From: Agromyces ramosus
Lineage (GTDB): Bacteria; Actinomycetota; Actinomycetes; Actinomycetales; Microbacteriaceae
DNA length: 64,000 nt
Assembly: GCF_030817175.1 (NCBI RefSeq)
Contig: NZ_JAUSYY010000001.1
Location: 2,790,001-2,854,000 of the forward strand
Direction of reading: 5' to 3'
The translations under genes were made by a program, and so were the position numbers. Positions 1 through 7,570 of the stretch are shown here, piece by piece. The notes beneath the pieces were generated by a model, which did not search any database, was not told where the DNA came from, and saw nothing but the letters and a program-made list of their open reading frames with translations. Position 1 is the first letter of the stretch. Each line of letters begins with the position of its first letter.

Positions 1-268
1 GGCCCGCGTCGGTGAGCAGGTACTCTTCGCGCTCGCGCTCGCCGGCCTCGCGGTAGGGCCGTCGCTCGAGGATGCCGGCGTCGACGAGCCGCGCCAGCCG
101 GTCGGTGAGCACGTCGGGCGCGACGCCGAGGCGCGAGCGGAACTCTGCGAAGCGCGTGCGCCCCCACATCGCCTCGCGCACGACGAGGAGCGACCACTTC
201 AACCCCAGCACCTCGAGGCTGCGGGCGATGGAGCAGCGTTCGCCGCTTCCGTTCACCGGGGAGTCCAT
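1..268 (-). CDS. HxlR-family transcriptional regulator (3' end outside window)
   Basis: This is the first ~89 residues of a winged helix-turn-helix regulator, reading leftward off the window edge. The N-terminus has Cys-Ser-Ile-Ala-Arg followed by LGLKWSLLVVREAM and TRFAEFRSRLGVAPDVLTDR, the standard HxlR pattern in which a conserved Cys precedes a 'lGgKWt.lIlreL'-like helix. HxlR proteins are small dimeric regulators that often sense electrophiles or redox change through that Cys and control a neighbouring gene. It diverges from an MFS transporter gene, the probable target. The ATG at 268 has no Shine-Dalgarno, but TATACT at 280-275 lies six bases upstream, so the transcript is probably leaderless. 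The C-terminus cannot be described. Confidence 0.85.
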   Translation of the reverse strand, partial: MDSPVNGSGERCSIARSLEVLGLKWSLLVVREAMWGRTRFAEFRSRLGVAPDVLTDRLARLVDAGILERRPYREAGEREREEYLLTDAG

Positions 269-281
269 GACTCGAGTATAG

Positions 282-334
282 CAACTGAGTTGGAAAAACC
301 GATTCAGCCTGCTAACTTGGAGAATCCAACTCAG
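282..334. promoter_or_regulatory. Divergent promoter/operator between HxlR regulator and MFS gene
   Basis: CTGAGTTGGA (285-294) and TCCAACTCAG (325-334) form perfect 10-bp inverted arms. Each arm also sits in a local palindrome: CAACTGAGTTG at 282-292 and TTGGA-GAA-TCCAA at 317-329. TTGGAA (290-295) and TAACTT (313-318), 17 bp apart, are possible -35/-10 boxes for the MFS gene lying between the two sites. The layout suits a dimeric repressor binding twice. That HxlR is the ligand is inference from adjacency. Confidence 0.55.
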
Positions 335-360
335 ACGCTCACGCCCGAAAGGCGGCCTTC

Positions 361-1545
361 ATGACTCTCGCAGCGCGCGGAAGCTTCTGGACCGCGGCAT
401 CCGTCGCCGGACTCGCCCTCTGGGCGAGCGGGGCCCCGACCGTGGTCTACCCGCTCTACGCAGCGGAGTGGCAGCTGCAACCCTCGGTGACGACCGCGAT
501 CTTCGCGGTGTATCCGATCGCACTCGTGCCGGTGCTCATCGTCTTCGGCAACCTGTCCGACGTCATCGGCCGCCGAGCGGTCATCCTGATGGGCCTCGCC
601 GCCCTCGGCGCCGGCTCGCTCGCGTTCGGCCTGGCTCCCGACCTCACCTGGGTCTTCGTCGGGCGTGCGCTCATGGGCGTCGGGGTCGGGCTCGCGCTCA
701 GCCCGGCGACCGCCGCGATGGTGGAGTTCGGCGGACCCGGCGGCGCGCGACGGGCGAGCTCCACGACGACGGCCTCGACCGCGACCGGACTCGCGCTCGC
801 CACGCTCGTCGGGGGTGGGCTCGTGCAGTACGCGCCGAACCCGATGCGGCTGAGCTTCTGGGTGCTCACGGCGGTCACCGCGGTCGTGTTCGCCTTCGCC
901 GCGCTGCTGCCGCGCCACACGCGCGACGAAGCTGCGGGGCCGTGGCGTCCCCGGCTGCCGCGGATGCCTCGAGACGAGCGACCGTCCTTCATCGCCGGGA
1001 CGCTCGGCATCTCGGCGGCGTACGCCATGGGCGCGATCTTCCTCGCGCTCGGTGCCCAGATCGCGCGCGACCTCGTTCGCTCGGACAATGCGTTCGTCGA
1101 CGGCGCGATCATCTCGCTGTCGGCGGTGGCGATCGGCGTCGTCGCCGTGCTCGCGCGCCCGCTTCGCCCCCGGCTCGCCGTCACCCTCGGACCCGCGCTC
1201 GCGGTCGCCGGCCTGGCGCTGCTCATCGTCGCGGGCCTCGCCCACTCGCTGCCGGCATTCGTCGCGTCGTCGCTCATCGCCGGCGCGGGCTACAGCCTGA
1301 TGTTCTCCGGCGGGCTCGGCCTCGTCACGATGAGCGCCCCGACGCACCAGCGGGCGGGCGTGATCTCGGCCGCCTACGTCGTGGGCTACCTCGTGCAGGC
1401 GCTCGCCGCCCTGGGGCTCGGCGTGCTCGCGACGACGTCGGGACTGCAGCTGGCGCTCGACCTCGGTGCGCCGCTCATCCTGCTCCTCGGCGTCGCCGCG
1501 CTCGTCGTCGCCAACGCTCCGCGGCGGGTGCCGGTCACGCCGTAG
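361..1545 (+). CDS. MFS transporter (12-TM drug/metabolite efflux type)
   Basis: A 394-aa polytopic membrane protein with about twelve hydrophobic segments, the length expected of the Major Facilitator Superfamily. After the second helix it carries GNLSDVIGRRAVILMG, a clear version of the MFS motif A (G-x-x-x-D-x-x-G-R-R) of the cytoplasmic loop 2-3, followed by GRALMGVGVGLALSPA in helix 4. A long cytoplasmic basic linker (PWRPRLPRMPRDERP) separates the two six-helix halves. The substrate cannot be read from sequence. The divergent HxlR regulator suggests inducible efflux of a toxic or electrophilic compound. AAAGGCGG upstream of the ATG acts as ribosome binding site. Confidence 0.85.
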   Translation: MTLAARGSFWTAASVAGLALWASGAPTVVYPLYAAEWQLQPSVTTAIFAVYPIALVPVLIVFGNLSDVIGRRAVILMGLAALGAGSLAFGLAPDLTWVFVGRALMGVGVGLALSPATAAMVEFGGPGGARRASSTTTASTATGLALATLVGGGLVQYAPNPMRLSFWVLTAVTAVVFAFAALLPRHTRDEAAGPWRPRLPRMPRDERPSFIAGTLGISAAYAMGAIFLALGAQIARDLVRSDNAFVDGAIISLSAVAIGVVAVLARPLRPRLAVTLGPALAVAGLALLIVAGLAHSLPAFVASSLIAGAGYSLMFSGGLGLVTMSAPTHQRAGVISAAYVVGYLVQALAALGLGVLATTSGLQLALDLGAPLILLLGVAALVVANAPRRVPVTP

Positions 1546-1618
1546 TCGCGCGCGCCGTGCCTGCGCCGCCGAATCGAAGAGGGCGCGGAGGCGATCGGCG
1601 ACGCAACCGGCACGCTCC

Positions 1619-2320
1619 CTACGCGTTCCCGTCGCGACCCGCCAGTCGCTCGAGACCGTCGAGGATGAGGTCGAGCCCGAACTCGAACTCGAACTGGTCG
1701 TCGCACCAGCCGAGCGTGGAGTCGGGGTCGACGTGGCGCACGACCGCGAGCATCGCGGCGAGGTGCGGCACGTGGGCCGCCATCTGCTCCATGGCGGCGG
1801 CGTCGGCAGAGGCGTCATCGGGCTCGCCGAGTTCTTGCGAGAACCCGAACATGCGGCTGCCGAGCGCGTGCATCGCGTGGTGGATGAGGTCGTACGAGAG
1901 CCCGCCGGACCGCAGGGTGCCGACGACCGAGTCGACGTACCGTGCGGTCGTGAGACCGAGATCGGCGCGGGAATCCAGGACGCCGGGGGCCCACGGATGC
2001 CGCAGCATCACGGTGCGGGCGGCGAGGATGCGTGCGCGCAGGCCCGACTTCCACGCGGCATCCGTCTCGGGCACGGCGAAGCCCCCCGCCGCCGCCTCGA
2101 CCTCGGTGAAGACGAGGTCGACGATGCCGTCGAGGATGGCCCCCTTGTTGGGCAGGTGGTAGTAGAGCGACATCGGCTCGACGCCGAGCTGCTCGGCGAG
2201 GCGGCGGATGGTGAGGGCGTCGATGCCGGCCGTGTCGGCGAGGTCGACGGCGGTCTGCAGCACGCGGGCTCGGGTCAGCGGGGTGCGGCGCTCGGCGCGC
2301 TGCTCGGCCGTTGAAGACAC
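1619..2320 (-). CDS. TetR-family repressor with TetR_C-type ligand domain
   Basis: A 233-aa TetR protein. The DNA-binding domain is at the N-terminus: TRARVLQTAVDLADTAGIDALTIRRLAEQLGVEPMSLYYHLPNK, with the typical 'sLYyHf.nK' end of the recognition helix. The remaining ~150 residues are a helical ligand-binding domain of the TetR_C type. The GTG at 2320 is preferred over the ATG at 2398, because AGGAGGG lies just upstream of the GTG and the 26 extra residues look unstructured. It diverges from an MDR oxidoreductase gene, with a perfect inverted repeat at 2401-2433 in between that it probably binds to repress one or both genes. The inducer is unknown. Confidence 0.85.
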   Translation of the reverse strand: MSSTAEQRAERRTPLTRARVLQTAVDLADTAGIDALTIRRLAEQLGVEPMSLYYHLPNKGAILDGIVDLVFTEVEAAAGGFAVPETDAAWKSGLRARILAARTVMLRHPWAPGVLDSRADLGLTTARYVDSVVGTLRSGGLSYDLIHHAMHALGSRMFGFSQELGEPDDASADAAAMEQMAAHVPHLAAMLAVVRHVDPDSTLGWCDDQFEFEFGLDLILDGLERLAGRDGNA

Positions 2321-2400
2321 TGGCGCCCTCCTCTCGAGACCACGGTACAAGCGTGTGGGGCGACTTCGCCGCAGCTCTCGACAATCGCTCGATTCCACGA

Positions 2401-2433
2401 TACCTTACGTTGTAAGTCGTACAACGTAAGGTA
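2401..2433. promoter_or_regulatory. TetR operator (14-bp perfect inverted arms)
   Basis: TACCTTACGTTGTA (2401-2414) and TACAACGTAAGGTA (2420-2433) are exact inverted copies around the 5-bp centre AGTCG. The site lies between the divergent TetR and MDR genes and ends ten bases before the MDR start codon, abutting its AGGAGA ribosome binding site. Binding would therefore block the promoter or early elongation of that gene. Confidence 0.8.
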
Positions 2434-2443
2434 GGAGATCGAG

Positions 2444-3463
2444 ATGAGCAGCACAGCCATGATCGCGGGCACCGGCACCGGCACCGGTATGCGGGCGGCC
2501 GCCGCCCGCCGCTTCGGCGGGCCCGAAGTCGTCGGAATCGAGCGGATTCCGAAGCCCACGCCGAAACGCGACGAGGTGCTCATCCGAGTGCACGCGAGCA
2601 CCGTGAGCATCGCCGACCACCGCACGCGCAGCCGCGACCTGCCGAAGGGGCTCGGCTTCTACGGCCCGCTCGCGCTCGGCGTCTTCCGACCGCGCAAACG
2701 CGTGCTCGGCATGGATGCCGCGGGCGTCGTGGAGGCCGTCGGCGACGAGGTCACCGGGTTCGCGCCCGGCGATGAGGTCATCGCCATGCTCGGCGCGGCC
2801 TTCGGCGGGCACGCCCAGTACGTGTGTGTGAACCCGGCCACCTCCGCTGTCACGCGGAAGCCCCGCAACCTCGGCTGGGAGGAAGCGGTCGCGCTCGTCT
2901 TCGGCGGGCACACGGCGCTCGCGTTCCTGAACCACGTCGAGATCGTGCCGGGCGCCGAGGTGCTCGTGAACGGGGCATCCGGAGCGGTGGGCACCGCCGT
3001 CGTGCAGCTCGCGAAGCAGCGTGGCGCCCGGGTCACCGCCGTCTGCAGCGGTGGCAACGCCGAGCTCGCCAGGTCACTCGGCGCCGATCGGGTCGTCGAC
3101 TACAGCGTCGAGGACTTCGCCGCCGCCGGTGAGAGCTACGACGTGATCGTCGAATGCGTCGGCAACGCGCCGTTCGAGCGCGTCGGGCAGTCGATCAGGC
3201 CCGGCGGCGCGCTGCTGCTCGTCATCACGAGCCTGCACAGCATGCTGACGGCGTCACGCGACCGCAAGCGCTCCGGCAAGCTCGTGACCTTCACCGGTGC
3301 ACCCGTCAGCGGAGTCGACCTCGCCACGATCGTGCGCCTCGCCGAGGCCGGCGAGTTCCGGCCCGTGGTCGACCGCGTCTACGACCTCGACGAGATCGTC
3401 GAGGCGCACCGCTACGTCGACACCGGCCGAAAGCGCGGCAACGTCGTCCTGCGCATCGGGTAG
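2444..3463 (+). CDS. MDR-superfamily NAD(P)H-dependent oxidoreductase (quinone oxidoreductase-like)
   Basis: A 339-aa medium-chain dehydrogenase/reductase. The N-terminal GroES-like catalytic domain (residues ~17-140) contains LGMDAAGVVEAVGDEVTGFAPGDEV. The Rossmann domain carries GASGAVGTAVVQLAKQRGARV near residues 178-198, the AxxGxxG NADPH-binding motif of zinc-free quinone oxidoreductases. The cysteine cluster of structural-zinc alcohol dehydrogenases is absent, so it is probably zinc-independent. Such enzymes reduce quinones or alpha,beta-unsaturated carbonyls. Control by the divergent TetR repressor fits a detoxification role. A short GGCACC repeat near the start encodes GTGTGTG. An internal ATG at residue 16 is an alternative start, but AGGAGA favours 2444. 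Confidence 0.85.
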   Translation: MSSTAMIAGTGTGTGMRAAAARRFGGPEVVGIERIPKPTPKRDEVLIRVHASTVSIADHRTRSRDLPKGLGFYGPLALGVFRPRKRVLGMDAAGVVEAVGDEVTGFAPGDEVIAMLGAAFGGHAQYVCVNPATSAVTRKPRNLGWEEAVALVFGGHTALAFLNHVEIVPGAEVLVNGASGAVGTAVVQLAKQRGARVTAVCSGGNAELARSLGADRVVDYSVEDFAAAGESYDVIVECVGNAPFERVGQSIRPGGALLLVITSLHSMLTASRDRKRSGKLVTFTGAPVSGVDLATIVRLAEAGEFRPVVDRVYDLDEIVEAHRYVDTGRKRGNVVLRIG

Positions 3464-3493
3464 ACGGCCCTCGGCGCGCGGGCCGCTCAGGGC

Positions 3494-4129
3494 TCAGGGC
3501 TCCGCGCGCCCATCCTCGATCTCCGAGATGTCGACGCCGGTGACGGGCTCACCCGCGGGCTCGAACACGAGCTGGATCGCGCCCTTCGGGAAGACCTTCG
3601 GCGGCTCGGCGAGCGTGAAGGCCGAGGGCACGAGCCCATCGGTCCACAGTCGCTTCCCGGTGCCGAGCGTGATCGGGTAGACCCAGAGGTTGAGCCGGTC
3701 GACGAGGTGCTCCTTCAGGAGCGTCTGCACGAGGTCGCCGCTGCCGATCACGTGGATCTCGTCGAAGCGGTCGCGGATCGCGCGGACCTCGGCCGCGACA
3801 TCCGTCACGACCGTCGTTCCCTCCCAGCTCGGGTCGGTGAGCGTGCGCGAGGCGACGAACTTCGGCACCGCGTTGAACTTGGAGGCGATGGGGTCGCCTG
3901 CGGGCCGCGCCGGCCAGTACGGGGCGAAGATGTCGTAGGTCTTACGACCGAGCAGCAGCGCCTGCAGACGATCGATGCCGACGCCGATCGACGCACCCGA
4001 CTCGTCGTCGAAGTACGCGCCCTGCCAGCCGCCGAACTCGAAGCCGCCCTCGCGGTCCTCGTCAGGGGCACCAGGCGCCTGGTAGACCCCGTCGAGGGTG
4101 ATGAAGAGGTCGACTGCGATGATTCCCAT
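3494..4129 (-). CDS. Dihydrofolate reductase-family protein (RibD C-terminal domain)
   Basis: A 211-aa single-domain protein of the DHFR/RibD_C superfamily. It opens with the typical MGIIAVDLFITLDGVYQAPG, has LLLGRKTYDIFAPYWP (NADPH-binding 'llGRkTye.f' motif) near residues 60-75, and ends with IHVIGSGDLVQTLLKEHLVDRL, the conserved 'v.GSg.l...Ll...LvDel' element. Members use NAD(P)H to reduce pteridine-like or unknown substrates; most lack an assigned reaction. AAGGAG lies just upstream of the ATG. It sits downstream of the GH127 gene on the same strand but 164 bases away, with no sign of co-regulation, so I see no link to the glycan genes. Confidence 0.85.
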   Translation of the reverse strand: MGIIAVDLFITLDGVYQAPGAPDEDREGGFEFGGWQGAYFDDESGASIGVGIDRLQALLLGRKTYDIFAPYWPARPAGDPIASKFNAVPKFVASRTLTDPSWEGTTVVTDVAAEVRAIRDRFDEIHVIGSGDLVQTLLKEHLVDRLNLWVYPITLGTGKRLWTDGLVPSAFTLAEPPKVFPKGAIQLVFEPAGEPVTGVDISEIEDGRAEP

Positions 4130-4293
4130 GATGTGCTCCTTCGAATGAACGGGCAGCGGATGCCGCCTCTACCTGGACATCGAACGGGGTGCCGCGGTTT
4201 CGACATCGCGATTCCAATCTCTCGCAACGCGCGCGCTGGACGGAACCCCCTGGCGCTCGGCCGTCACGACGAACGGTCGCGACGGGAGCCGAG

Positions 4294-6267
4294 TCATCCG
4301 CCCGACACCGGCATCCAGACCCGCATCGTCGATGGCCCCCGGTTCGCCCAGTCCTTGTAGGGCCGGAGCTTCGCGGTGAAGAGCTCGCCGAACCCGGTCG
4401 CCGCGGGCGCGTACGCCCACGCATCCTCAGGTGCCGTTCGATGGCGCAGTCGCACGATCGCGCCGTCGCCATCGTCGACGGGAGCGAAGGTCGGGTCGAG
4501 TTCCACATGCTCGACATCGATGCCGTCGGGAAGGTCGACGTCTTCGAGCGCGAGCACGAGCGGACCGCGCTCCACGGCAGCCTGGCCGCGCACGGCGTCG
4601 ACGCGCGGATGTGCGCGGCTGAAGCGCGGCTCCAGGGGGAGCCGGAGCTCCATCACGTCGCCGGCCGAGAAGCTGCGCTGCAACGTGAAGACGCCTTCGG
4701 TCGCCACCGTCGTTCTGCCGGGGAGCGAGTCGGAGCCCGCGCCCGTGACGGCGACCTCGGCTCGCCCGTGAGCCCACGCGGGGATCCGCAGGGAGACGTG
4801 CACCAGGCGGGCGGGGGCAGCCAGCACGACGACGCGCACCGACCCGTCGTTCGGGTACTCGCTCTCGACGCGGAGCGCGAAGCGCTCGCCGTCGTCGAGG
4901 GTGGTGTCGACCGTGTACGAGCCGTACTGGTGCAGCTGCACCCCGTCACCGTCGGTCGTCGCGAAGTACCCGGCCACGGACGCCAGCGTGCGGGCGACAT
5001 TGGTGGGGCAGCACGACACCTCGAACCACGGCGCCCGCATGCTCGCCTCGGCACGCTCGCTGAGTTCGTCGTCGTCGGTCGCGACCCCGGCCGTGCGCTG
5101 GTGCAGCGTGTTCGCGTAGTAGAACGCCCGGCCGTCGGCGCGCGGCGACACGAGCACGGCGTTCAGCAGGGTTCGCTCGATCTGGTCGGCGTACCCCGCG
5201 TCGCCCGTCTGCATGAGCAGGCGCCAGCTCAGCATGACCGACGCGATCGCTGCGCACGTCTCGGCATAGGCGCGGTCGGACGGCAGCTCGAAGTCGTCGC
5301 CGAACTCCTCGTTCTGGTGGTGTGCGCCGACCCCGCCGGTGAGGTAGCTGCGGCGGGCGATCGTGCGCAGATACTGGGCTTCGACCGCGGCGAGCAGCTC
5401 GTCGTCTCCGGTCTCGACGGCGATGTCGACGGCGCCGGCGGAGAGGTAGAGCGCCCGCACCGCGTGGCCGCGCAGCACTTCGGCCTCCCGTACCGGCACG
5501 TCGTCCTGGAAGTACTCGTGCCCCTGGAACAGTGTCGTGGCCAAGTTGCCGTGGCCCCGCCGTTCGACGAACAGCCGGGCGAGTTCCAGGTAGCGGGCCT
5601 CGCCGGTCGCGCGGGCGAACTCGGCGAGGGCGACCTCGATCTCGGGATGCCCGCACACCGCCGTCCGGCCATCGGGACCGAACTCGGCGTGCAGATGGTC
5701 GGCGAGCCGGCGTGCGATCGCGGGCAATTCGTCGTCGTGGCCCGTACGCAGCCGGGCGACGGCCGCCTGGATGAGGTGCCCATGGCAGTACAGTTCGTGG
5801 CCCCATTCGAGGTCGCTGTATCTCGGGCGCTGTCCGGCGCGCCCGAAGCTCGTGTGGAGGTACCCGTCGTCGTCCTGCGCGGCGGCGACGCGGGACACGA
5901 TTGCCCGGTAGCGCGCCTCGAGCGCGGCATCCGGTCGTCGTCCGAGCTCCCACGCCATTGCCTCGAGGAGCTTGTACACCTCGGAGTCGACGAACTCGAT
6001 GCCGGCATGCTCGCCCGAAGCGGCGCCGGAAGCGCGATCGAAGTTCGCGATCCAGCCGATGCGTTCCATCCAGCCGAGGCAGTGGTCGATGATGACGTCT
6101 GCGTTCAATTCCTGCATGCGCCCCCACAGGCCGCCCGTGATCGTCACGTCGCCGAGTCCGAGCGGGCGGAGCGCCCCCCGCGACGGTGCGATCGGCCCCC
6201 CGAGCGCGGTCGGGACGGAGGTGAGGTGCAGAGAGGCGGAGCTGTTCACGGCGTTGTGCGTCCTCAT
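4294..6267 (-). CDS. GH127 beta-L-arabinofuranosidase
   Basis: A 657-aa cytoplasmic glycosidase (no signal peptide) with the (alpha/alpha)6-barrel and beta-sandwich layout of family GH127. The family removes beta-L-arabinofuranose by a cysteine nucleophile held by zinc. All catalytic and metal residues can be placed: Glu320 (acid/base), Glu336 and Cys338 in YAETCA, and Cys419-Cys420 in SCCPTN, spaced as in Bifidobacterium HypBA1 (E322, E338, C340, C417, C418). EWGHELYCHGHL is also typical. Beta-L-arabinofuranosides occur in plant hydroxyproline-rich glycoproteins and arabinogalactan proteins. The gene diverges from a LacI regulator. A TCGAACCGGTTCGA operator at 6307-6320 lies 40 bp upstream, so it belongs to the regulon of the 7.5-12.4 kb transporter. 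It probably acts on imported oligosaccharides. Confidence 0.9.
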   Translation of the reverse strand: MRTHNAVNSSASLHLTSVPTALGGPIAPSRGALRPLGLGDVTITGGLWGRMQELNADVIIDHCLGWMERIGWIANFDRASGAASGEHAGIEFVDSEVYKLLEAMAWELGRRPDAALEARYRAIVSRVAAAQDDDGYLHTSFGRAGQRPRYSDLEWGHELYCHGHLIQAAVARLRTGHDDELPAIARRLADHLHAEFGPDGRTAVCGHPEIEVALAEFARATGEARYLELARLFVERRGHGNLATTLFQGHEYFQDDVPVREAEVLRGHAVRALYLSAGAVDIAVETGDDELLAAVEAQYLRTIARRSYLTGGVGAHHQNEEFGDDFELPSDRAYAETCAAIASVMLSWRLLMQTGDAGYADQIERTLLNAVLVSPRADGRAFYYANTLHQRTAGVATDDDELSERAEASMRAPWFEVSCCPTNVARTLASVAGYFATTDGDGVQLHQYGSYTVDTTLDDGERFALRVESEYPNDGSVRVVVLAAPARLVHVSLRIPAWAHGRAEVAVTGAGSDSLPGRTTVATEGVFTLQRSFSAGDVMELRLPLEPRFSRAHPRVDAVRGQAAVERGPLVLALEDVDLPDGIDVEHVELDPTFAPVDDGDGAIVRLRHRTAPEDAWAYAPAATGFGELFTAKLRPYKDWANRGPSTMRVWMPVSGG

Positions 6268-6306
6268 CGGTCGTTCGAAATCGGGGAGTTCCGGGGACTT
6301 GTATTG

Positions 6307-6320
6307 TCGAACCGGTTCGA
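6307..6320. promoter_or_regulatory. LacI-type operator 1 (GH127 promoter)
   Basis: TCGAACCGGTTCGA is a perfect 14-bp palindrome 40 bp before the GH127 start. The same site, longer, occurs at 7511-7528, and a one-mismatch copy at 6437-6450. The central CG and the even-length palindrome are typical of LacI-family operators. The LacI gene between these sites is the probable repressor. Confidence 0.75.
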
Positions 6321-6372
6321 TTACCGTATCGTCTCATCCAGACGGATTCAAGACGCCCGTTCGACAACTCTT

Positions 6373-6450
6373 CGCGAAATATTCGCGTTCGACGACACTG
6401 AACGGGGCTTGATCCGCCATAATCCGATGAGAATAATCGAATCGGTTCGA
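6373..6450 (+). promoter_or_regulatory. Promoter and auto-operator of the LacI gene
   Basis: TTGATC (6409-6414) and AATAAT (6432-6437), 17 bp apart, form a good -35/-10 pair in otherwise GC-rich DNA. Operator 2, TCGAATCGGTTCGA (6437-6450), lies directly over the expected transcription start, so the regulator should repress itself. Upstream, CGCGAA-ATA-TTCGCG (6373-6387) is a separate perfect inverted repeat that may bind another factor, or may serve the divergent GH127 promoter. Confidence 0.55.
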
Positions 6451-6467
6451 AGAAGAACGGGACGAGT

Positions 6468-7472
6468 GTGGCGACGATCGGCGATGTAGCCAAGGCGGCG
6501 GGGGTCTCCCGCAGCACCGTCTCGTACGCACTCTCCGGCAAGCGCACCATCTCGAGTGAGACGCGGGAACGCATCGAGTCGGCGATCGACCTGCTCGGCT
6601 TCACCCCGAACGCGGGGGCGAGGGCGCTCGCGACCTCGCAGACCATGGTCATCGGCCTCCTGGTGCAGTTCTTCCGAGACGAGTTCTCGCCGGCGATGCT
6701 GCAGTACGTGCTGCCGATCTCCGATGCCGCCCGTGAAGCGGGCTACGACATCCTCATGGTCACCGAAGACGACGGTCCGAAGGCGCTGCGCCGCATCACC
6801 GACTCGGACATGGTCGACGGGGTCGTGCTCCTCAACGTCGCCCACGAAGACGAGCGGGTTCCTCCGCTCCGTGCCGCGCGCCAGCCCGGGGCGCTCGTGG
6901 GCCTCCCGAAGGACACCGAGGGCCTCGACGTCTTCGACCTCGACTTCGGCGAGGCCGCGCGGATGCTCGTCGACCACCTGCACGGCCTGGGCCATCGCGA
7001 GATCATCCTGATCTCCCCGCACGAGCACGTGATCACCCGAGGCGGGGCCTACGCCTGGCGTTTCCGCGATGCCGCGCTCGAGCGCGCCGCGCGATACGGG
7101 CTGCGGATCTATCCCTACGACGGCGAGACGCAGCAGCCGGCGATCTCCGAGTCGCTCGACTCCATCCTCGATCAGCGCCCGACCGCCACGGCGATGATCG
7201 TGCACAACGACGCCATGATCGCCGGCCTGCCGCCGGTGCTCAACGCCCGCGGCGTGCGGGTTCCCGACGACCTCTCGGTCGTCGGCATCTTCTCCGAAGA
7301 CTTCGGCCGACTGTTCTCGCTGCCGTACACGGCAATCGAGACCTCGCCGGACAAGCTGGGCCGCGCAGCGGTCCAGGCGCTCGTGCAGCGAATGCAGGAT
7401 CCCGACAGCGCCGGTGCGCCCGTGGTCCGATTCATCGCACCCGAACTGACGGATCGAGGCAGTACCCGCTGA
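6468..7472 (+). CDS. LacI-family transcriptional regulator (AACCGGTT regulon)
   Basis: A 334-aa LacI/GalR regulator. The helix-turn-helix is at residues 2-25 (TIGDVAKAAGVSRSTVSYAL), followed by the hinge helix and a periplasmic-binding-like effector domain from ~residue 58. The effector end is typical: VPDDLSVVGIFSED and YTAIETSPDKLGRAAVQAL. Two unusual features are the short, hydrophobic FFRDEFSP in the first effector strand and the lack of a C-terminal tetramerisation extension, so it is probably a dimer. Its own promoter, the GH127 promoter and the transporter promoter each hold one copy of the same palindrome. Together these define a local regulon that would be induced by an arabinose-containing oligosaccharide (inference). 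The start is GTG. Confidence 0.88.
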   Translation: MATIGDVAKAAGVSRSTVSYALSGKRTISSETRERIESAIDLLGFTPNAGARALATSQTMVIGLLVQFFRDEFSPAMLQYVLPISDAAREAGYDILMVTEDDGPKALRRITDSDMVDGVVLLNVAHEDERVPPLRAARQPGALVGLPKDTEGLDVFDLDFGEAARMLVDHLHGLGHREIILISPHEHVITRGGAYAWRFRDAALERAARYGLRIYPYDGETQQPAISESLDSILDQRPTATAMIVHNDAMIAGLPPVLNARGVRVPDDLSVVGIFSEDFGRLFSLPYTAIETSPDKLGRAAVQALVQRMQDPDSAGAPVVRFIAPELTDRGSTR

Positions 7473-7485
7473 CTCTTCGCTCCAC

Positions 7486-7505
7486 GCCGACAGGCATTCG
7501 TCGGC
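7486..7505 (+). terminator. Short intergenic hairpin after the LacI gene
   Basis: GCCGAC (7486-7491) and GTCGGC (7500-7505) pair around an 8-nt loop, 14 bases after the LacI stop and just before operator 3. It is a weak terminator candidate without a T-run and could separate the regulator from the transporter transcript. Confidence 0.4.
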
Positions 7506-7510
7506 CTGAG

Positions 7511-7528
7511 TGTCGAACCGGTTCGACA
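7511..7528. promoter_or_regulatory. LacI-type operator 3 (ABC transporter promoter)
   Basis: TGTCGAACCGGTTCGACA is an 18-bp perfect palindrome, the longest of the three related sites, 43 bp before the substrate-binding protein gene. Its length suggests the highest affinity of the three and tight repression of the transporter operon. Confidence 0.75.
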
Positions 7529-7570
7529 GACACCAAAGAATCACCACCGCACCATTCAAGGAGGAATACC

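Noticed and set aside
331..1818. 495-aa open frame on the minus strand opposite the MFS gene
   Set aside because: Arg/Glu-rich product without domains; it is the antisense reading of a GC-rich gene whose own product has clear MFS motifs.
2468..2488. GGCACC tandem repeat near the start of the MDR gene
   Set aside because: Only about three in-frame units encoding GTGTGTG; too short for a variable-number or phase-variation repeat.
3473..3510. GGCGCGCGG/CCGCGCGCC hairpin between the MDR and RibD-C genes as a terminator
   Set aside because: The right arm lies inside the RibD-C coding region and the loop is 20 nt; possible but too weak to list.
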